From: Fimenecus sp051881435
GTDB lineage: Bacteria; Bacillota; Clostridia; Oscillospirales; Acutalibacteraceae
Reading direction: 5' to 3'
NCBI GenBank assembly: GCA_051881435.1
Contig: JBJEPW010000032.1
Location: 1-64,000 of the forward strand
Length of the DNA stretch: 64,000 nt
Shown here: in pieces, positions 50,530 to 60,331 of the stretch
Position numbering within the stretch: position 1 is the stretch's first letter
Layout of the letters: every line of letters begins with the position of its first letter
Translations under genes and position numbers: made by a program
Notes under the pieces: generated by a model
What the model saw: the letters and a program-made list of their open reading frames with translations, nothing else
Database searches by the model: none
Told to the model about the DNA's origin: nothing

Positions 50530-51066
50530 ATGGCTGAATATACCTTGAATACATCGGAAATTAAAGATTTTGCCGAAAAATTAAGAGCGGGGGACCGCGT
50601 GTTGCTTTCAGGCACCGTATATACCTCCCGTGATGCGGCGCACAAAAGAATCAAGTCTTTAATTGACAGCGGAAAAGAATTACCATATGATTTAAACGGT
50701 ACCGCAATTTACTATGCCGGGCCAACGCCCACTCCCGAAGGACTTGCTATCGGGAGCTGCGGTCCAACCACTTCGGGCAGAATGGATAAATTTGCACCTG
50801 AATTTCTTGATTTGGGACTTTCGGCTATGATAGGAAAAGGTCCTCGCACCAAAGAGGTTTGTGATGCTATTGTCAGAAATAAGGCGGTATATTTTTGCGC
50901 TGTCGGCGGTGCCGGCGCATTAGCTTCCAAATGTATTGTAAATTGCGAAGTAACAGCTTTTGAAGATTTGGGCTGTGAGTCAGTAAAAAAACTTGAATTT
51001 AAAAATTTCCCACTCATCGTTGCGATTGATTGCAAGGGTGGAAATTTATTTGAAGCAGGAGAATAA
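50530..51066 (+). CDS. Class I fumarate hydratase/tartrate dehydratase beta subunit
   Basis: A 178-residue C-terminal (beta) subunit of the two-subunit iron-sulfur fumarase/TtdB family. GDRVLLSGTVYTSRDAAHKR (about 22-41), the PTPTPEGLAIGSCGPTTSGRMD motif and the IGKGPRT segment are diagnostic. Fumarate/malate or tartrate dehydration requires an alpha subunit holding the cluster; none lies in the window. It sits between a DivIVA-like gene and pcrA with 2-base gaps, so it is cotranscribed. Confidence 0.92.
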   Translation: MAEYTLNTSEIKDFAEKLRAGDRVLLSGTVYTSRDAAHKRIKSLIDSGKELPYDLNGTAIYYAGPTPTPEGLAIGSCGPTTSGRMDKFAPEFLDLGLSAMIGKGPRTKEVCDAIVRNKAVYFCAVGGAGALASKCIVNCEVTAFEDLGCESVKKLEFKNFPLIVAIDCKGGNLFEAGE

Positions 51067-51068
51067 TA

Positions 51069-53411
51069 ATGCAATCTCAAATTTGTGAGTTAAGAGACAA
51101 AATTATAAAAAAAGAATTTGAACGAATGAACGATATGCAGTTAAAAGCGGTCTTATCAGTTGACGGACCGCTTTTAATTCTTGCAGGGGCCGGAAGCGGA
51201 AAAACGACTGTACTTGTTAACCGTATTGCCAATATTATGAAGTACGGGAAAGCATACGGTTCTGATGTTATCGAAGCGAGAGTAAATGACGATACATTGG
51301 ATTTACTTTCTGCATATTATAACGGCGATTCGTCGGTTTATGAGCAGATAAAAAATGTTCTTGCCGTTGACGCACCAAAGCCATGGGAAATTCTCGCTTT
51401 TACTTTTACCAATAAGGCGGCAAATGAGTTTAAAGAGCGCCTCTCTTTAAGAATAGGTGAAAGTGCAAATGATATATGGGCAGGAACTTTTCACTCGGTT
51501 TGCGTAAGAATTCTGCGCCGAAATGCGGAGCGTTTAGGCTTTACAAGTCATTTTACTATTTATGATACAGACGACAGTAAAAGAGTTATGAAGGACTGCC
51601 AGAGACTTTTAAATATTGACGATAAATTTCTGCCGCATAAGTCCATACTTTCTGAAATAAGCCGCGCAAAGGATATGCTCGTCCCTCCTGAGGAGTTTTT
51701 GAATCTCGGCAGTGGAAATTACCGAGAAAGACAAATCGGCGAATGTTACGCAAAATATCAAAAGCTTTTAAAAAATGCGGACGCAATGGATTTTGATGAC
51801 ATAATTTTCTATACGGTTAAGCTTTTGCAGGAAAATCCCGATGTGAGAGAATACTATCAGCAAAAATTTCGCTATGTGCTTGTTGATGAGTATCAGGATA
51901 CAAACCACGCACAGTTTGTTCTTACACAAATACTGTCATCGGGCTACAACAATATTTGCGTTGTAGGTGATGACGACCAGAGTATATACAAATTCCGCGG
52001 TGCAACGATTGAAAATATTTTAAGCTTTGAAAACAATTTCAAGAATGCGCAGGTAATACGACTTGAACAGAATTACCGTTCAACACAAAATATATTGGAC
52101 GGCGCAAATGCCGTTATTGCTCATAACGAACAGAGAAAAGGAAAGAATCTTTGGACCTCAAACGGTGAGGGTGAAAAGATTAAGCTTAACACACTTGATA
52201 ATGAATATGATGAGGGCAAATTTATTTGCGACGAGATAATGAGGTTAATGGGTGAGAGGGGAAAGTTCAGTGACTTTGCCGTGCTTTACCGTATGAACTC
52301 AATGTCAAACTCCGTTGAGCGCGCCTTGGTTCGCAGCGGAATACCATACAGAATCATAGGCGGTCATAAATTCTATGACCGTATGGAAATTAAGGACGCT
52401 TTGGCATATCTTTCGGTTATTTCCAACCACGATGACAATGTTCGTCTTGAAAGAATTATAAATGTTCCTAAAAGAGGCATAGGAGCCACCACCATCGGCG
52501 CTGCAAAGGAAATTGCAGATGCTTTGGGTATCAGTCTTTTTAAAGTGTTTAAAACTGCTGACGAATATGACAAGCTCAAAAGAAGTTCTCAAAAGCTTAT
52601 TGAGTTTACCGTGCTTATCGAAAATTTAGCCGATATGCTCAACCGCGAATCTCCGTCATCGGTTTTCATTACGATGCTTGAAGAAACGGGATATAAAGCG
52701 TCACTCAGCGCAGATAAGGATCATCTTGAAGACAGGCTTCAAAACCTTGATGAGCTTAATTCAAACCTTATTCGTTTTAAAGATGAAAATCCCGAAGGCG
52801 AGCTTTCCGATTTCCTTGAAGAAGTTGCCTTGATGACTGATATTGATAACTACAATGCCGATGCAGATACAGTTGTTTTAATGACATTACATTCATCAAA
52901 AGGACTTGAATTTCCCGTTGTATTTATTCCCGGTATGGAAGAAGGCGTATTTCCCGGTATGCAGGCCATATACGAGCCTTCCGAAATTGAAGAGGAACGC
53001 CGCCTTGCTTATGTGGGAATTACCCGCGCAAAGGAAAAACTATATTTGCTCAATACACATTCAAGAATGATTTTCGGTTCAACAAAATTTAACAGACCTT
53101 CAAGATTTTTGGATGAGCTTCCCTCTGAATGCTGTGAGTCCCTTGTAAAAATTAAGAAGCCTGTTCAGAAACCGAGTTTTAACAATAATCAGCCTCCAAA
53201 ACCTGTATCAAGAGGTTTTGGCATAGGTAACAGAGCGCCTAAATCTTCCGAAAGCTTTATGATAGGCGAGACGGTTGTGCACCGTGTATTCGGCAAGGGT
53301 ATGATTGTTTCGTTGAAACCTATGGGTAACGATGTGCTTATGGAAATTGCTTTTGACAAAGTGGGTACAAAGAAAATTATGGCAAATATGGGTGTTGTAA
53401 AGAAAGCGTAA
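51069..53411 (+). CDS. pcrA: ATP-dependent DNA helicase PcrA/UvrD
   Basis: A 780-residue superfamily 1 helicase for repair and replication restart. Walker A ILAGAGSGKTT (about 37-47), DEYQDTN (about 275), QLEQNYRST, and C-terminal VYVGITRAK are present. About 45 extra residues (about 57-102) separate motif I from the LAFTFTNKAA motif Ia; the insert is acidic. The C-terminal Tudor-like tail (VVHRVFGKGMIVSL) is typical of PcrA. Follows the fumarase subunit by 2 bases and ends at a strong terminator. Confidence 0.95.
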   Translation: MQSQICELRDKIIKKEFERMNDMQLKAVLSVDGPLLILAGAGSGKTTVLVNRIANIMKYGKAYGSDVIEARVNDDTLDLLSAYYNGDSSVYEQIKNVLAVDAPKPWEILAFTFTNKAANEFKERLSLRIGESANDIWAGTFHSVCVRILRRNAERLGFTSHFTIYDTDDSKRVMKDCQRLLNIDDKFLPHKSILSEISRAKDMLVPPEEFLNLGSGNYRERQIGECYAKYQKLLKNADAMDFDDIIFYTVKLLQENPDVREYYQQKFRYVLVDEYQDTNHAQFVLTQILSSGYNNICVVGDDDQSIYKFRGATIENILSFENNFKNAQVIRLEQNYRSTQNILDGANAVIAHNEQRKGKNLWTSNGEGEKIKLNTLDNEYDEGKFICDEIMRLMGERGKFSDFAVLYRMNSMSNSVERALVRSGIPYRIIGGHKFYDRMEIKDALAYLSVISNHDDNVRLERIINVPKRGIGATTIGAAKEIADALGISLFKVFKTADEYDKLKRSSQKLIEFTVLIENLADMLNRESPSSVFITMLEETGYKASLSADKDHLEDRLQNLDELNSNLIRFKDENPEGELSDFLEEVALMTDIDNYNADADTVVLMTLHSSKGLEFPVVFIPGMEEGVFPGMQAIYEPSEIEEERRLAYVGITRAKEKLYLLNTHSRMIFGSTKFNRPSRFLDELPSECCESLVKIKKPVQKPSFNNNQPPKPVSRGFGIGNRAPKSSESFMIGETVVHRVFGKGMIVSLKPMGNDVLMEIAFDKVGTKKIMANMGVVKKA

Positions 53412-53413
53412 AA

Positions 53414-53445
53414 AAAAGAGGTGTCGGTTATCCGATACCTCTTTT
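53414..53445. terminator. Terminator between pcrA and rodA
   Basis: A 14-bp stem AAAAGAGGTGTCGG / CCGATACCTCTTTT with one G-T pair and a 4-base loop. The A and T tracts serve both convergent genes. Confidence 0.9.
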
Positions 53446-53459
53446 ACTGTGTATGAAAA

Positions 53460-54647
53460 CTATATATCCAAAAACGGATTTTCTATATTTGACTGGCTTA
53501 CATCAATTAAGTCACGCTGTTGATTGTACCTATAAAAGCTTAAAATCAAACCGATTGAAAAATAAATGCAAAGGTTTGATGAGCCGCCCGCGCTGAAAAA
53601 GGGGAGCGTAATTCCGATAACAGGCAGAAGCATTAAGCACATACCCACATTTATGATAACTTGTCCTGCTATCATAGAAGCAACACCGTAGCACATAACC
53701 TTTGTATTGCCGATTTTATCGTGCCTGCCCGTTCTTGCTATTCTTACAACAATTAAAGTTAATATAACAAGGGCAAGAATACAGCCTACAAGCCCTAATT
53801 CCTCACCGATAACGGCAAAAATCATATCATTTTCGCTTTCGGGTATGCCGTTATTCTGTTGCGTCAATGTACCGTTAAACAAGCCCTGACCTGTAATTCC
53901 GCCGCCGCCTATTGCGGCAAGGCCGCGTTCTTGCTGATATATAACATCAGGATATAGTTCAGGGTAAACGAGCGCTAAAAACCGTTCCTTTTGAATATTG
54001 CCGAGCAAGAACATCCACGCAAGCGGTAAAGCGGCAATTACCAATAAAATTCCGCCTAAAAAGTATCCCCAATGCAGTCCTGCAACAAAGAGCATACAAA
54101 CGGTAATGATCATAAACACCAGTGCAGAGCCCATATCACCCGATTTTATAACAAGTGCAATGGGAATCAGTGCATGAATTCCCAACTGCAATATTGATAA
54201 TGGGTGATTTATATTGTTTTTCAGCTTTTCAAGATGCACGCCGAAGGTTATAATAAAGCCGATTTTTATAAGTTCGGAGGGCTGAAAGAATATTCCCGTA
54301 TTGCCGATTTTAAGCCATGTTTTAGCATCGGGGCGTTCAGGGGGACCAACGCCGAATTTTAAAGTTATCAGCATAATACCTATACAAAAAATTGCAATTA
54401 CAGGCCAAAGCCTCATTATAAACTCGTAATCAATCATTGAAATAATTAGAGCAATTATAATACCTACCGTAACCGCCGCCGCCATAACTATAAAGTCACG
54501 GGTAATTCTTTCACCCGGAGCGGCGGTGTTCTGCGTTGCACTCAATACGCATACACAGCCGTATGCAGACGCCATAACACATAGCAACAGAAGTATTTTA
54601 TCTGTTTCTTTTATGAAATTTTTAATACTCCTGACAATTGTTTTCAT
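53460..54647 (-). CDS. rodA: SEDS peptidoglycan polymerase RodA
   Basis: A 395-residue SEDS-family glycosyltransferase with about 10 transmembrane helices, building side-wall peptidoglycan with a class B PBP. Signatures: FQPSELIKIGFIITF, SGDMGSALVF, the loop with GGGGITGQGLFNGTLTQ and FAVIGEELGLVG, and SAGGSSN near the C-terminus. The hallmark IPE..DMIF pattern places it with RodA/FtsW rather than SpoVE alone; assignment to RodA is moderate. It lies 18 bases after the DUF4091 gene on the same strand. Confidence 0.92.
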   Translation of the reverse strand: MKTIVRSIKNFIKETDKILLLLCVMASAYGCVCVLSATQNTAAPGERITRDFIVMAAAVTVGIIIALIISMIDYEFIMRLWPVIAIFCIGIMLITLKFGVGPPERPDAKTWLKIGNTGIFFQPSELIKIGFIITFGVHLEKLKNNINHPLSILQLGIHALIPIALVIKSGDMGSALVFMIITVCMLFVAGLHWGYFLGGILLVIAALPLAWMFLLGNIQKERFLALVYPELYPDVIYQQERGLAAIGGGGITGQGLFNGTLTQQNNGIPESENDMIFAVIGEELGLVGCILALVILTLIVVRIARTGRHDKIGNTKVMCYGVASMIAGQVIINVGMCLMLLPVIGITLPFFSAGGSSNLCIYFSIGLILSFYRYNQQRDLIDVSQSNIENPFLDI

Positions 54648-54665
54648 TTGAATACTCCGTTGGAT

Positions 54666-56294
54666 TTATAAATTCTTTTTAATTTCGGCGTTAACCTTTT
54701 CTCTTGTAGTTAAAAGCCATTCATCATTATGGGGATAATTGCTGAAAGTGATGCTGTGCGCACCGTCTTCCTCAATAATGCCGAGTGCTTTATCTTTTCC
54801 GATAAGCGATGAGAGGGTGTTTAGTGCCGCCATATCCTGTAAGGCGTCAAAGAACACTTTAAGTCTTGTTGAATGATAAGGCGTTCCGTCTTTTGCGGGA
54901 TATACAACATAACTGTCGCCCGAGGGGAATTTTCCGCCTGCGGCGCTCACCTTATAAGGGTCAATAAGAGCTTTTGAATACTGGGTATAATAGAAGTTAT
55001 AACCCCAGTGCAAAAAGCCTTTTACATCATATTTGAACATCTGATACCCAAGCACCCGTGTTCTCAATCCGCTGTTGCAGAAAAATCTGTTTGAAACATA
55101 TTTTTTATGCTGTGAACTACAATAATATGTCCACAAATTATCGGTTTTTCCGATAAACTTATCTATTGCATCGTTTGCGGGAATCGGATTTGTTACAATT
55201 TTCCATTTGTAAAAATGGTAATCCGATAGAGCGTCAACAATCTTATATCCCTTAAAAAGCTTATGTATTAGCTTTGACGCTTTGGAATAAGGCAAAATCA
55301 TAGAGAAATTGGGTTCATCGCTTACATGGATGAGAACCTTATCCTTTAACTGCATTGCTTCAAGATATTTTTTCAATTCAACTGAAAATACCTTTAAAAA
55401 TTCAGTATATTCTTTAGAAGTTGCTTTTGTATGCCAGCCGAAAATCATTTTATATTCGCCGTTAACACTTGCCATTATTTTCGGTGCGCACCTTGCACCC
55501 CATTGAGTAAAGAAATGGGACAGTTCAAAATGCTCAACACCACATCTATGTGCCATTTCAATCCAGCGGGTAAGTTTATCAAAATTGAATGAATACCTAT
55601 TATCCGTAACCGTTACATCAACAAGCTGAACAGTAGGTCGCTCACCGCCGATTGCAGTATCAAGCGGAGGCGTGAAAAGGGGAGTCAAAACGCAGTTCAT
55701 ACCGTATTCACGGGCTGTCCTTAAAAAGTTTTCGGTAATACGCCAATATTCTTCCGAAAAAGCCTCGATGTTGTAATAAGACATAAGGCAATCCGTATGA
55801 AACCAGCAGGTATAAAGGAAATCTTTAAAATCAAGTTCTGCGTTGATTATTTCAACATTGAATTCTTTATTGAAACTGTTTTCACCGTAAGATACAGCAA
55901 TATCAATTTTATGCTGACCTGCGCAATTCCCGTTTGCATCAATTTCAATCCAAATTACATTTGTGCCTTTTTTAAAGGAGATATTTCCGTTTACAGGTAA
56001 AAGCAAGTCAGGATAAAAACCGTCATCACTTATTCTGAAATAATCGTCACCGCCGCTTTTGACCATCGGAAAATCCGATTTTATCATTTCAACCGAATAT
56101 ACACGAATGTTGTCTAAATCAGAATTTACAGAAACCGTACCTTCAAAGTCCTCACTTGTTTCCACTGCGAGCTGAAAAGACTTCTTCTCATTTTTAAGTA
56201 TTGATAAAGAACTGTAATCACAGTCCGGAACACTGTCGCCGTTGTAGAGCTTTTCAAGGGAAGAAAGCAAAGTAAGTTTAATTTTCCTTTCCAA
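54666..56294 (-). CDS. DUF4091 glycoside-hydrolase-like protein
   Basis: A 542-residue protein with the DUF4091 domain in its C-terminal half (GYNFYYTQYSKALIDPY, GGKFPSGDSYVVYP, STRLKVFFDALQDMAAL) after an N-terminal beta domain (about 1-150). Related proteins resemble TIM-barrel glycoside hydrolases. No signal peptide is seen, so it should be cytosolic. The exact reaction is unknown. It heads the operon with rodA. No clear AGGAGG precedes the ATG at 56294 (weak AAGGTGAT). Confidence 0.85.
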   Translation of the reverse strand: MERKIKLTLLSSLEKLYNGDSVPDCDYSSLSILKNEKKSFQLAVETSEDFEGTVSVNSDLDNIRVYSVEMIKSDFPMVKSGGDDYFRISDDGFYPDLLLPVNGNISFKKGTNVIWIEIDANGNCAGQHKIDIAVSYGENSFNKEFNVEIINAELDFKDFLYTCWFHTDCLMSYYNIEAFSEEYWRITENFLRTAREYGMNCVLTPLFTPPLDTAIGGERPTVQLVDVTVTDNRYSFNFDKLTRWIEMAHRCGVEHFELSHFFTQWGARCAPKIMASVNGEYKMIFGWHTKATSKEYTEFLKVFSVELKKYLEAMQLKDKVLIHVSDEPNFSMILPYSKASKLIHKLFKGYKIVDALSDYHFYKWKIVTNPIPANDAIDKFIGKTDNLWTYYCSSQHKKYVSNRFFCNSGLRTRVLGYQMFKYDVKGFLHWGYNFYYTQYSKALIDPYKVSAAGGKFPSGDSYVVYPAKDGTPYHSTRLKVFFDALQDMAALNTLSSLIGKDKALGIIEEDGAHSITFSNYPHNDEWLLTTREKVNAEIKKNL

Positions 56295-56385
56295 AATATC
56301 ACCTTATCCTTTCCATATAACAAATTTTATCCTAAATTAACTGATTTGTAAAGATATATATGCCGAATTTAGTGTTATTTTATCA

Positions 56386-56414
56386 TTGCAGAAAAGAATA
56401 TATAGTGGTAAAAT
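56386..56414 (+). promoter_or_regulatory. Sigma-A promoter of typA
   Basis: TTGCAG (56386-56391), 17-base spacer, TAAAAT (56409-56414), 34 bases ahead of the start codon. Confidence 0.65.
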
Positions 56415-56447
56415 ATTTAGTTGATATTGCAAATGAAGGTGAACATT

Positions 56448-58268
56448 TTGAAAAAAAGAGAAGATGTAAGAAATATCGCAATTATTGCCCATGTTGACCA
56501 CGGTAAGACAACGCTTGTTGACGAGCTTTTAAAGCAAAGCGGAATTTTCAGGCAAAATGAGGTTGTGCAGGAGCGCGTAATGGACTCAAACGACCTTGAA
56601 AGAGAAAGAGGAATTACAATTCTTTCAAAGAATACCTCCGTGCATTATAACGGAATTAAGATAAATATTGTTGATACTCCCGGTCACGCTGATTTCGGCG
56701 GTGAGGTTGAACGAATCCTCACAATGGTGGATGGCGTATTACTTCTTGTAGATGCTTTTGAGGGTTGTATGCCGCAAACAAGGTTTGTATTGAAAAAAGC
56801 CTTGGGACTTAACAAAAAAGTCCTCGTTGTTGTTAATAAAATTGACCGTCCAGGAGCACGTCCTGACGAAGTAATTGACGAAGTGCTTGATTTGTTCATT
56901 GAGTTAGGCGCCAATGATGACCAGCTTGAATTTCCCGTTATATATGCCTCTGCAAAGGACGGATACGCATCAGCCGATTCAAGCGTCAGAGAAGGCGATA
57001 TGAGACCTTTATTTGACGCGATTATAGAGAATATTGAGGCGCCGTCAGGTGATATTGACACACCCTTACAGGTTTTGTTTTCCAGCCTTGATTACGACGA
57101 TTACATCGGCAGAATCGGTGTAGGCAGAGTTGAAAGAGGACATATAAACAGAAATGACAATGTAGTTCTCTGTAAGACTGACGGCAGTACCGAAAATGTT
57201 AAAATTTCCCGCCTTTATCAGTTTGAGGGTTTAAAGCGTGTTGAAGTCGAGAGCGCCGCAATAGGCGATATTATATGCGTTTCGGGAATTTCCGACCTTA
57301 ATATCGGTGAAACTATTTGCTCACCCGATTGTGTTGAGCCTCTTCCTTTTGTGAAAATTGACGAGCCTACAATTTCAATGAATTTTATGGTTAATGACAG
57401 TCCTTTTGCAGGTAAAGAGGGCAAATTTGTTACTTCAAGAAATGTTCGTGACAGATTATTCAAGGAGGTTGAAACAAATGTAAGTATGCGTGTTGAGGAA
57501 ACAGAGAGCACGGATACATTTAAGGTTTCAGGCAGAGGTGAGCTTCATCTTTCAATTCTCATTGAAACCATGCGCCGTCAGGGATATGAATTTCAGGTAT
57601 CGCGTCCGAAAGTAATCACAAAAACCGAAAACGGCGTTCTTATGGAGCCTATGGAGCTGTTGATTGTAGAGGTTCCCGAGGAATATGTAGGCTCTGTTAT
57701 GATGAAGATAGGTTCAAGAAAAGGCGAGCTTGAAAATATGGGCACCCGTGACGGCGGCACTACACATCTTGAATTTAAAATCCCCGCAAGAGGGCTTATC
57801 GGCTACCGTTCGGAGTTTATGACAGATACTAACGGCAATGGCATTATGAACAATCTTTTTGCAGGATATGAGCCGTATAAAGGTGAAATTGAAACGAGAG
57901 AGAGAGGTTCTATCGTTGCTCATGAAACAGGAGAAAGCACAGCATACGGTCTTTTCAATACGCAGGACAGAGGAAGACTCTTTATAGGCCCCGGTGTTCC
58001 CGTATATGAGGGAATGATAGTAGGCGAGTGCGCTAAAAACGAAGATATTGTATGTAATGTTTGTAAATCAAAGCATTTGACAAATACGCGTGCATCCGGC
58101 TCAGACGATGCCTTGCGCCTCGTTCCTCACACGGAATTAAGCCTTGAACAATCAATGGAATTTATCAAGGATGATGAACTTATGGAGGTTACCCCGACAA
58201 GTATTCGTCTGCGCAAAACTATTCTTTCAAAGGATTTAAGACTGAAACAGCAATTCAGGAAAAAATAA
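56448..58268 (+). CDS. typA: Translational GTPase TypA/BipA
   Basis: A 606-residue ribosome-associated GTPase. G1 HVDHGKTTL (about 14-22), switch region RERGITILSKN, G3 DTPGHADFGGE, G4 NKIDRPGARPDE, and the C-terminal BipA-specific domain (GTRDGGTTHLEFKIPARGLIGYR region). Involved in stress adaptation and 50S assembly in E. coli. TTG at 56448 is preferred because AAGGTGA is 5-8 bases ahead; an in-frame ATG at 56433 lacks one. mreB-like follows by 20 bases. Confidence 0.95.
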   Translation: MKKREDVRNIAIIAHVDHGKTTLVDELLKQSGIFRQNEVVQERVMDSNDLERERGITILSKNTSVHYNGIKINIVDTPGHADFGGEVERILTMVDGVLLLVDAFEGCMPQTRFVLKKALGLNKKVLVVVNKIDRPGARPDEVIDEVLDLFIELGANDDQLEFPVIYASAKDGYASADSSVREGDMRPLFDAIIENIEAPSGDIDTPLQVLFSSLDYDDYIGRIGVGRVERGHINRNDNVVLCKTDGSTENVKISRLYQFEGLKRVEVESAAIGDIICVSGISDLNIGETICSPDCVEPLPFVKIDEPTISMNFMVNDSPFAGKEGKFVTSRNVRDRLFKEVETNVSMRVEETESTDTFKVSGRGELHLSILIETMRRQGYEFQVSRPKVITKTENGVLMEPMELLIVEVPEEYVGSVMMKIGSRKGELENMGTRDGGTTHLEFKIPARGLIGYRSEFMTDTNGNGIMNNLFAGYEPYKGEIETRERGSIVAHETGESTAYGLFNTQDRGRLFIGPGVPVYEGMIVGECAKNEDIVCNVCKSKHLTNTRASGSDDALRLVPHTELSLEQSMEFIKDDELMEVTPTSIRLRKTILSKDLRLKQQFRKK

Positions 58269-58288
58269 TTAACAGAGGAGGTGATACC

Positions 58289-59338
58289 GTGAAAGGAATG
58301 AAAATAGGAATCGACTTCGGTTCATCCTCATTAAAAATTGTAACCGACAGCAAGGGAATTGTTGTTAATGAGCCGTCAATCGCGGCGATTGACAAGGAAA
58401 CGGGAGCGCCGATAGCTTTTGGAGCCGCCGCCGATGAAATAAACGGCAGAACGGTTGACGATATTGAGATAATAAAAGTAATTCATAACGGTGTCATTTC
58501 CGATTTTGTGATAGCAGAGCGTATGCTTCGCTATTATTTACAGCGCGTATGCGGCAACAGAATTTATAAACCGAATGTGATAATTTCCGTTTCTACTGAT
58601 ATTTCAAGCCTTGAAAAGAAAACTCTTCTTGACGCCGTAACGCTGGCAGGCGCGGGGCGTGTATGTATGATTGAAGGAATTCTGGCATCGTCCTTCGGTT
58701 GTGATGTTGAGAAAGATAAAATAGGTGGCAGAATGACCTTGGATTTTGGTCATCAACTCACGGAATTTGCCGTTGTATCATCGGGCAGTATTGCTTCAAG
58801 CGGGGCAATAAGAAACGGAAGCGATATGATTGATAAAGCTATAATTAAGCATTTAAAACGCGACCGTGATATTATTATAGGTCCCCATACGGCCTGCGAA
58901 ATAAAGCATAAAATCGTATCTGCCGTAAAGCGCGATTCCGAAACCGCCCTTATGGTTTCAGGAAAAAGCAACCTCGATATGATGCCCATTTCCTTTGAGG
59001 TTACATCAAGCGAAATATATCCTTATGTTGATGAACAACTCACAATTATTACAAAATCTATTCATTCAGAAATGGCAAAAATACCGCCCGAATTACTCGC
59101 AGATGCCGCTGACCACGGAATTACCGTTTGCGGCGGCGGTGCTTTAATCTTTGATATTGCAGAAAGACTGTCAAAGGATTTGGGCATTCGGTGTGAAACG
59201 GCCATAGAACCTACACTCGCCAAGGCGCGCGGTATGTCTTTTATGATGAAAAACGACGATTTATTTGAAACTAACGGATACCGTTTTATTTTTAAAGATG
59301 ATATACGCGACCGATTACGAAAAGTTGATAAATTTTAA
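58289..59338 (+). CDS. MreB-like actin homologue
   Basis: A 349-residue MreB-family protein with the actin fold: IGIDFGSSSLKIV (phosphate 1), the central LDFGHQLTEFAVVSSG (phosphate 2), and the adenosine site CGGGALIFDIAERL. It lacks the usual mreC-mreD neighbours and has some divergence (GASTS-type loops altered), so it may be a paralogue of the main MreB. GTG start with a strong GGAGGTGAT. Its role in cell shape is inferred from family. Confidence 0.88.
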   Translation: MKGMKIGIDFGSSSLKIVTDSKGIVVNEPSIAAIDKETGAPIAFGAAADEINGRTVDDIEIIKVIHNGVISDFVIAERMLRYYLQRVCGNRIYKPNVIISVSTDISSLEKKTLLDAVTLAGAGRVCMIEGILASSFGCDVEKDKIGGRMTLDFGHQLTEFAVVSSGSIASSGAIRNGSDMIDKAIIKHLKRDRDIIIGPHTACEIKHKIVSAVKRDSETALMVSGKSNLDMMPISFEVTSSEIYPYVDEQLTIITKSIHSEMAKIPPELLADAADHGITVCGGGALIFDIAERLSKDLGIRCETAIEPTLAKARGMSFMMKNDDLFETNGYRFIFKDDIRDRLRKVDKF

Positions 59339-59364
59339 CCGTTGCATTTGCAACGGTTATTTTT
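59337..59364. terminator. Terminator between the MreB-like gene and ldh
   Basis: A 10-bp stem AACCGTTGCA / TGCAACGGTT with a 2-base loop region, followed by TATTTTTTAT on the + strand. Convergent genes on each side. Confidence 0.85.
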
Positions 59365-60320
59365 TATACTATTACCTTGTCTGCTGTATCCTTTAAAAAG
59401 TTACATGATTTTATGAAGGCTTTCTCCTCATTGTCTCTTAAATCAAGAACAACTATATCTTCTACGCCGTTTCGTCCGATTACCGCAGGGAGTCCCGCAT
59501 AAACACCGTTTATTCCGTATTGACCCTTCAGCATAACAGATGCTGTGAGGGCGCTTTTTTCATCACCGAATATTGCTCTCACAATTCTCACAAGAGCCAT
59601 TCCGATACCGTAATATGTGGCGGATTTAGCCTTGATTATCTCCTGTGCGGCGCTTGTTACCTCTTTTGAAATTCTTTGTAAATCTTCATTATTGAATCTG
59701 CCGTTTGAGTGTTCAATTACATCAAAAATACTTTTCGTTGTTATATATGCCTGTGACCAAGGAACTATTTCGCTGTCTCCGTGCTCACCGATTACATATG
59801 CATGAACATTTCTCGGGTCAATAGAAAAATAATTTCCTAAAAGGAACCGAAGACGTGCCGTATCAAGAGTTGTGCCGCTTCCGATAACTTTTCTGCTGTC
59901 AAATCCGGAAAGGCTGAGCGTTATTTTCGTCATTATATCCACAGGATTGGTGGCAACAAGAAATATACCTTCAAATCCGCTCTTTACAATCGGTTCAATA
60001 ATTGACTTAAAAACAGCCAGATTTCTGTTTAAAAGCGAAATTCTGTCTTCTCCCGGTTTTTGATTGACACCCGCCGCTATAACAACTATATCCGCATCGT
60101 GACAATCGCTGTATTCTCCGTCGTAAATCAGCATATTTCGTTTTGCAAAGGGCAAGCCATGGTTTAAATCCATAGCCTCCCCGCGTGCCTTTTCCTTGTT
60201 AACGTCTATCAGCACAAGCCGGTCACACTCTCCGCTGTTAAGAAGTGCATACGCAAAGCTCATTCCGACAAACCCTGTTCCCACAAGTGCAACCTTTTTT
60301 ATAAAATCCGTTTTTTTCAT
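59364..60320 (-). CDS. ldh: L-lactate dehydrogenase
   Basis: Reduces pyruvate to L-lactate with NADH; 318 residues. Rossmann start VALVGTGFVGMSFAYAL, coenzyme Asp region LIDVNKEKA, catalytic-His motif GEHGDSEIVPWS, and Arg loop ISLLNRNLAVF are seen. It is 11 bases after asnB on the same strand, so it is co-transcribed with asparagine synthase, an uncommon pairing. A short AGGGATATG binding site precedes it. Confidence 0.95.
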   Translation of the reverse strand: MKKTDFIKKVALVGTGFVGMSFAYALLNSGECDRLVLIDVNKEKARGEAMDLNHGLPFAKRNMLIYDGEYSDCHDADIVVIAAGVNQKPGEDRISLLNRNLAVFKSIIEPIVKSGFEGIFLVATNPVDIMTKITLSLSGFDSRKVIGSGTTLDTARLRFLLGNYFSIDPRNVHAYVIGEHGDSEIVPWSQAYITTKSIFDVIEHSNGRFNNEDLQRISKEVTSAAQEIIKAKSATYYGIGMALVRIVRAIFGDEKSALTASVMLKGQYGINGVYAGLPAVIGRNGVEDIVVLDLRDNEEKAFIKSCNFLKDTADKVIV

Positions 60321-60331
60321 ATCCCTGTCAC

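Noticed and set aside
51069..53411. PcrA as part of a defence or integrative system
   Set aside because: Full-length housekeeping helicase with the normal Tudor tail; no nuclease, integrase or toxin genes nearby.
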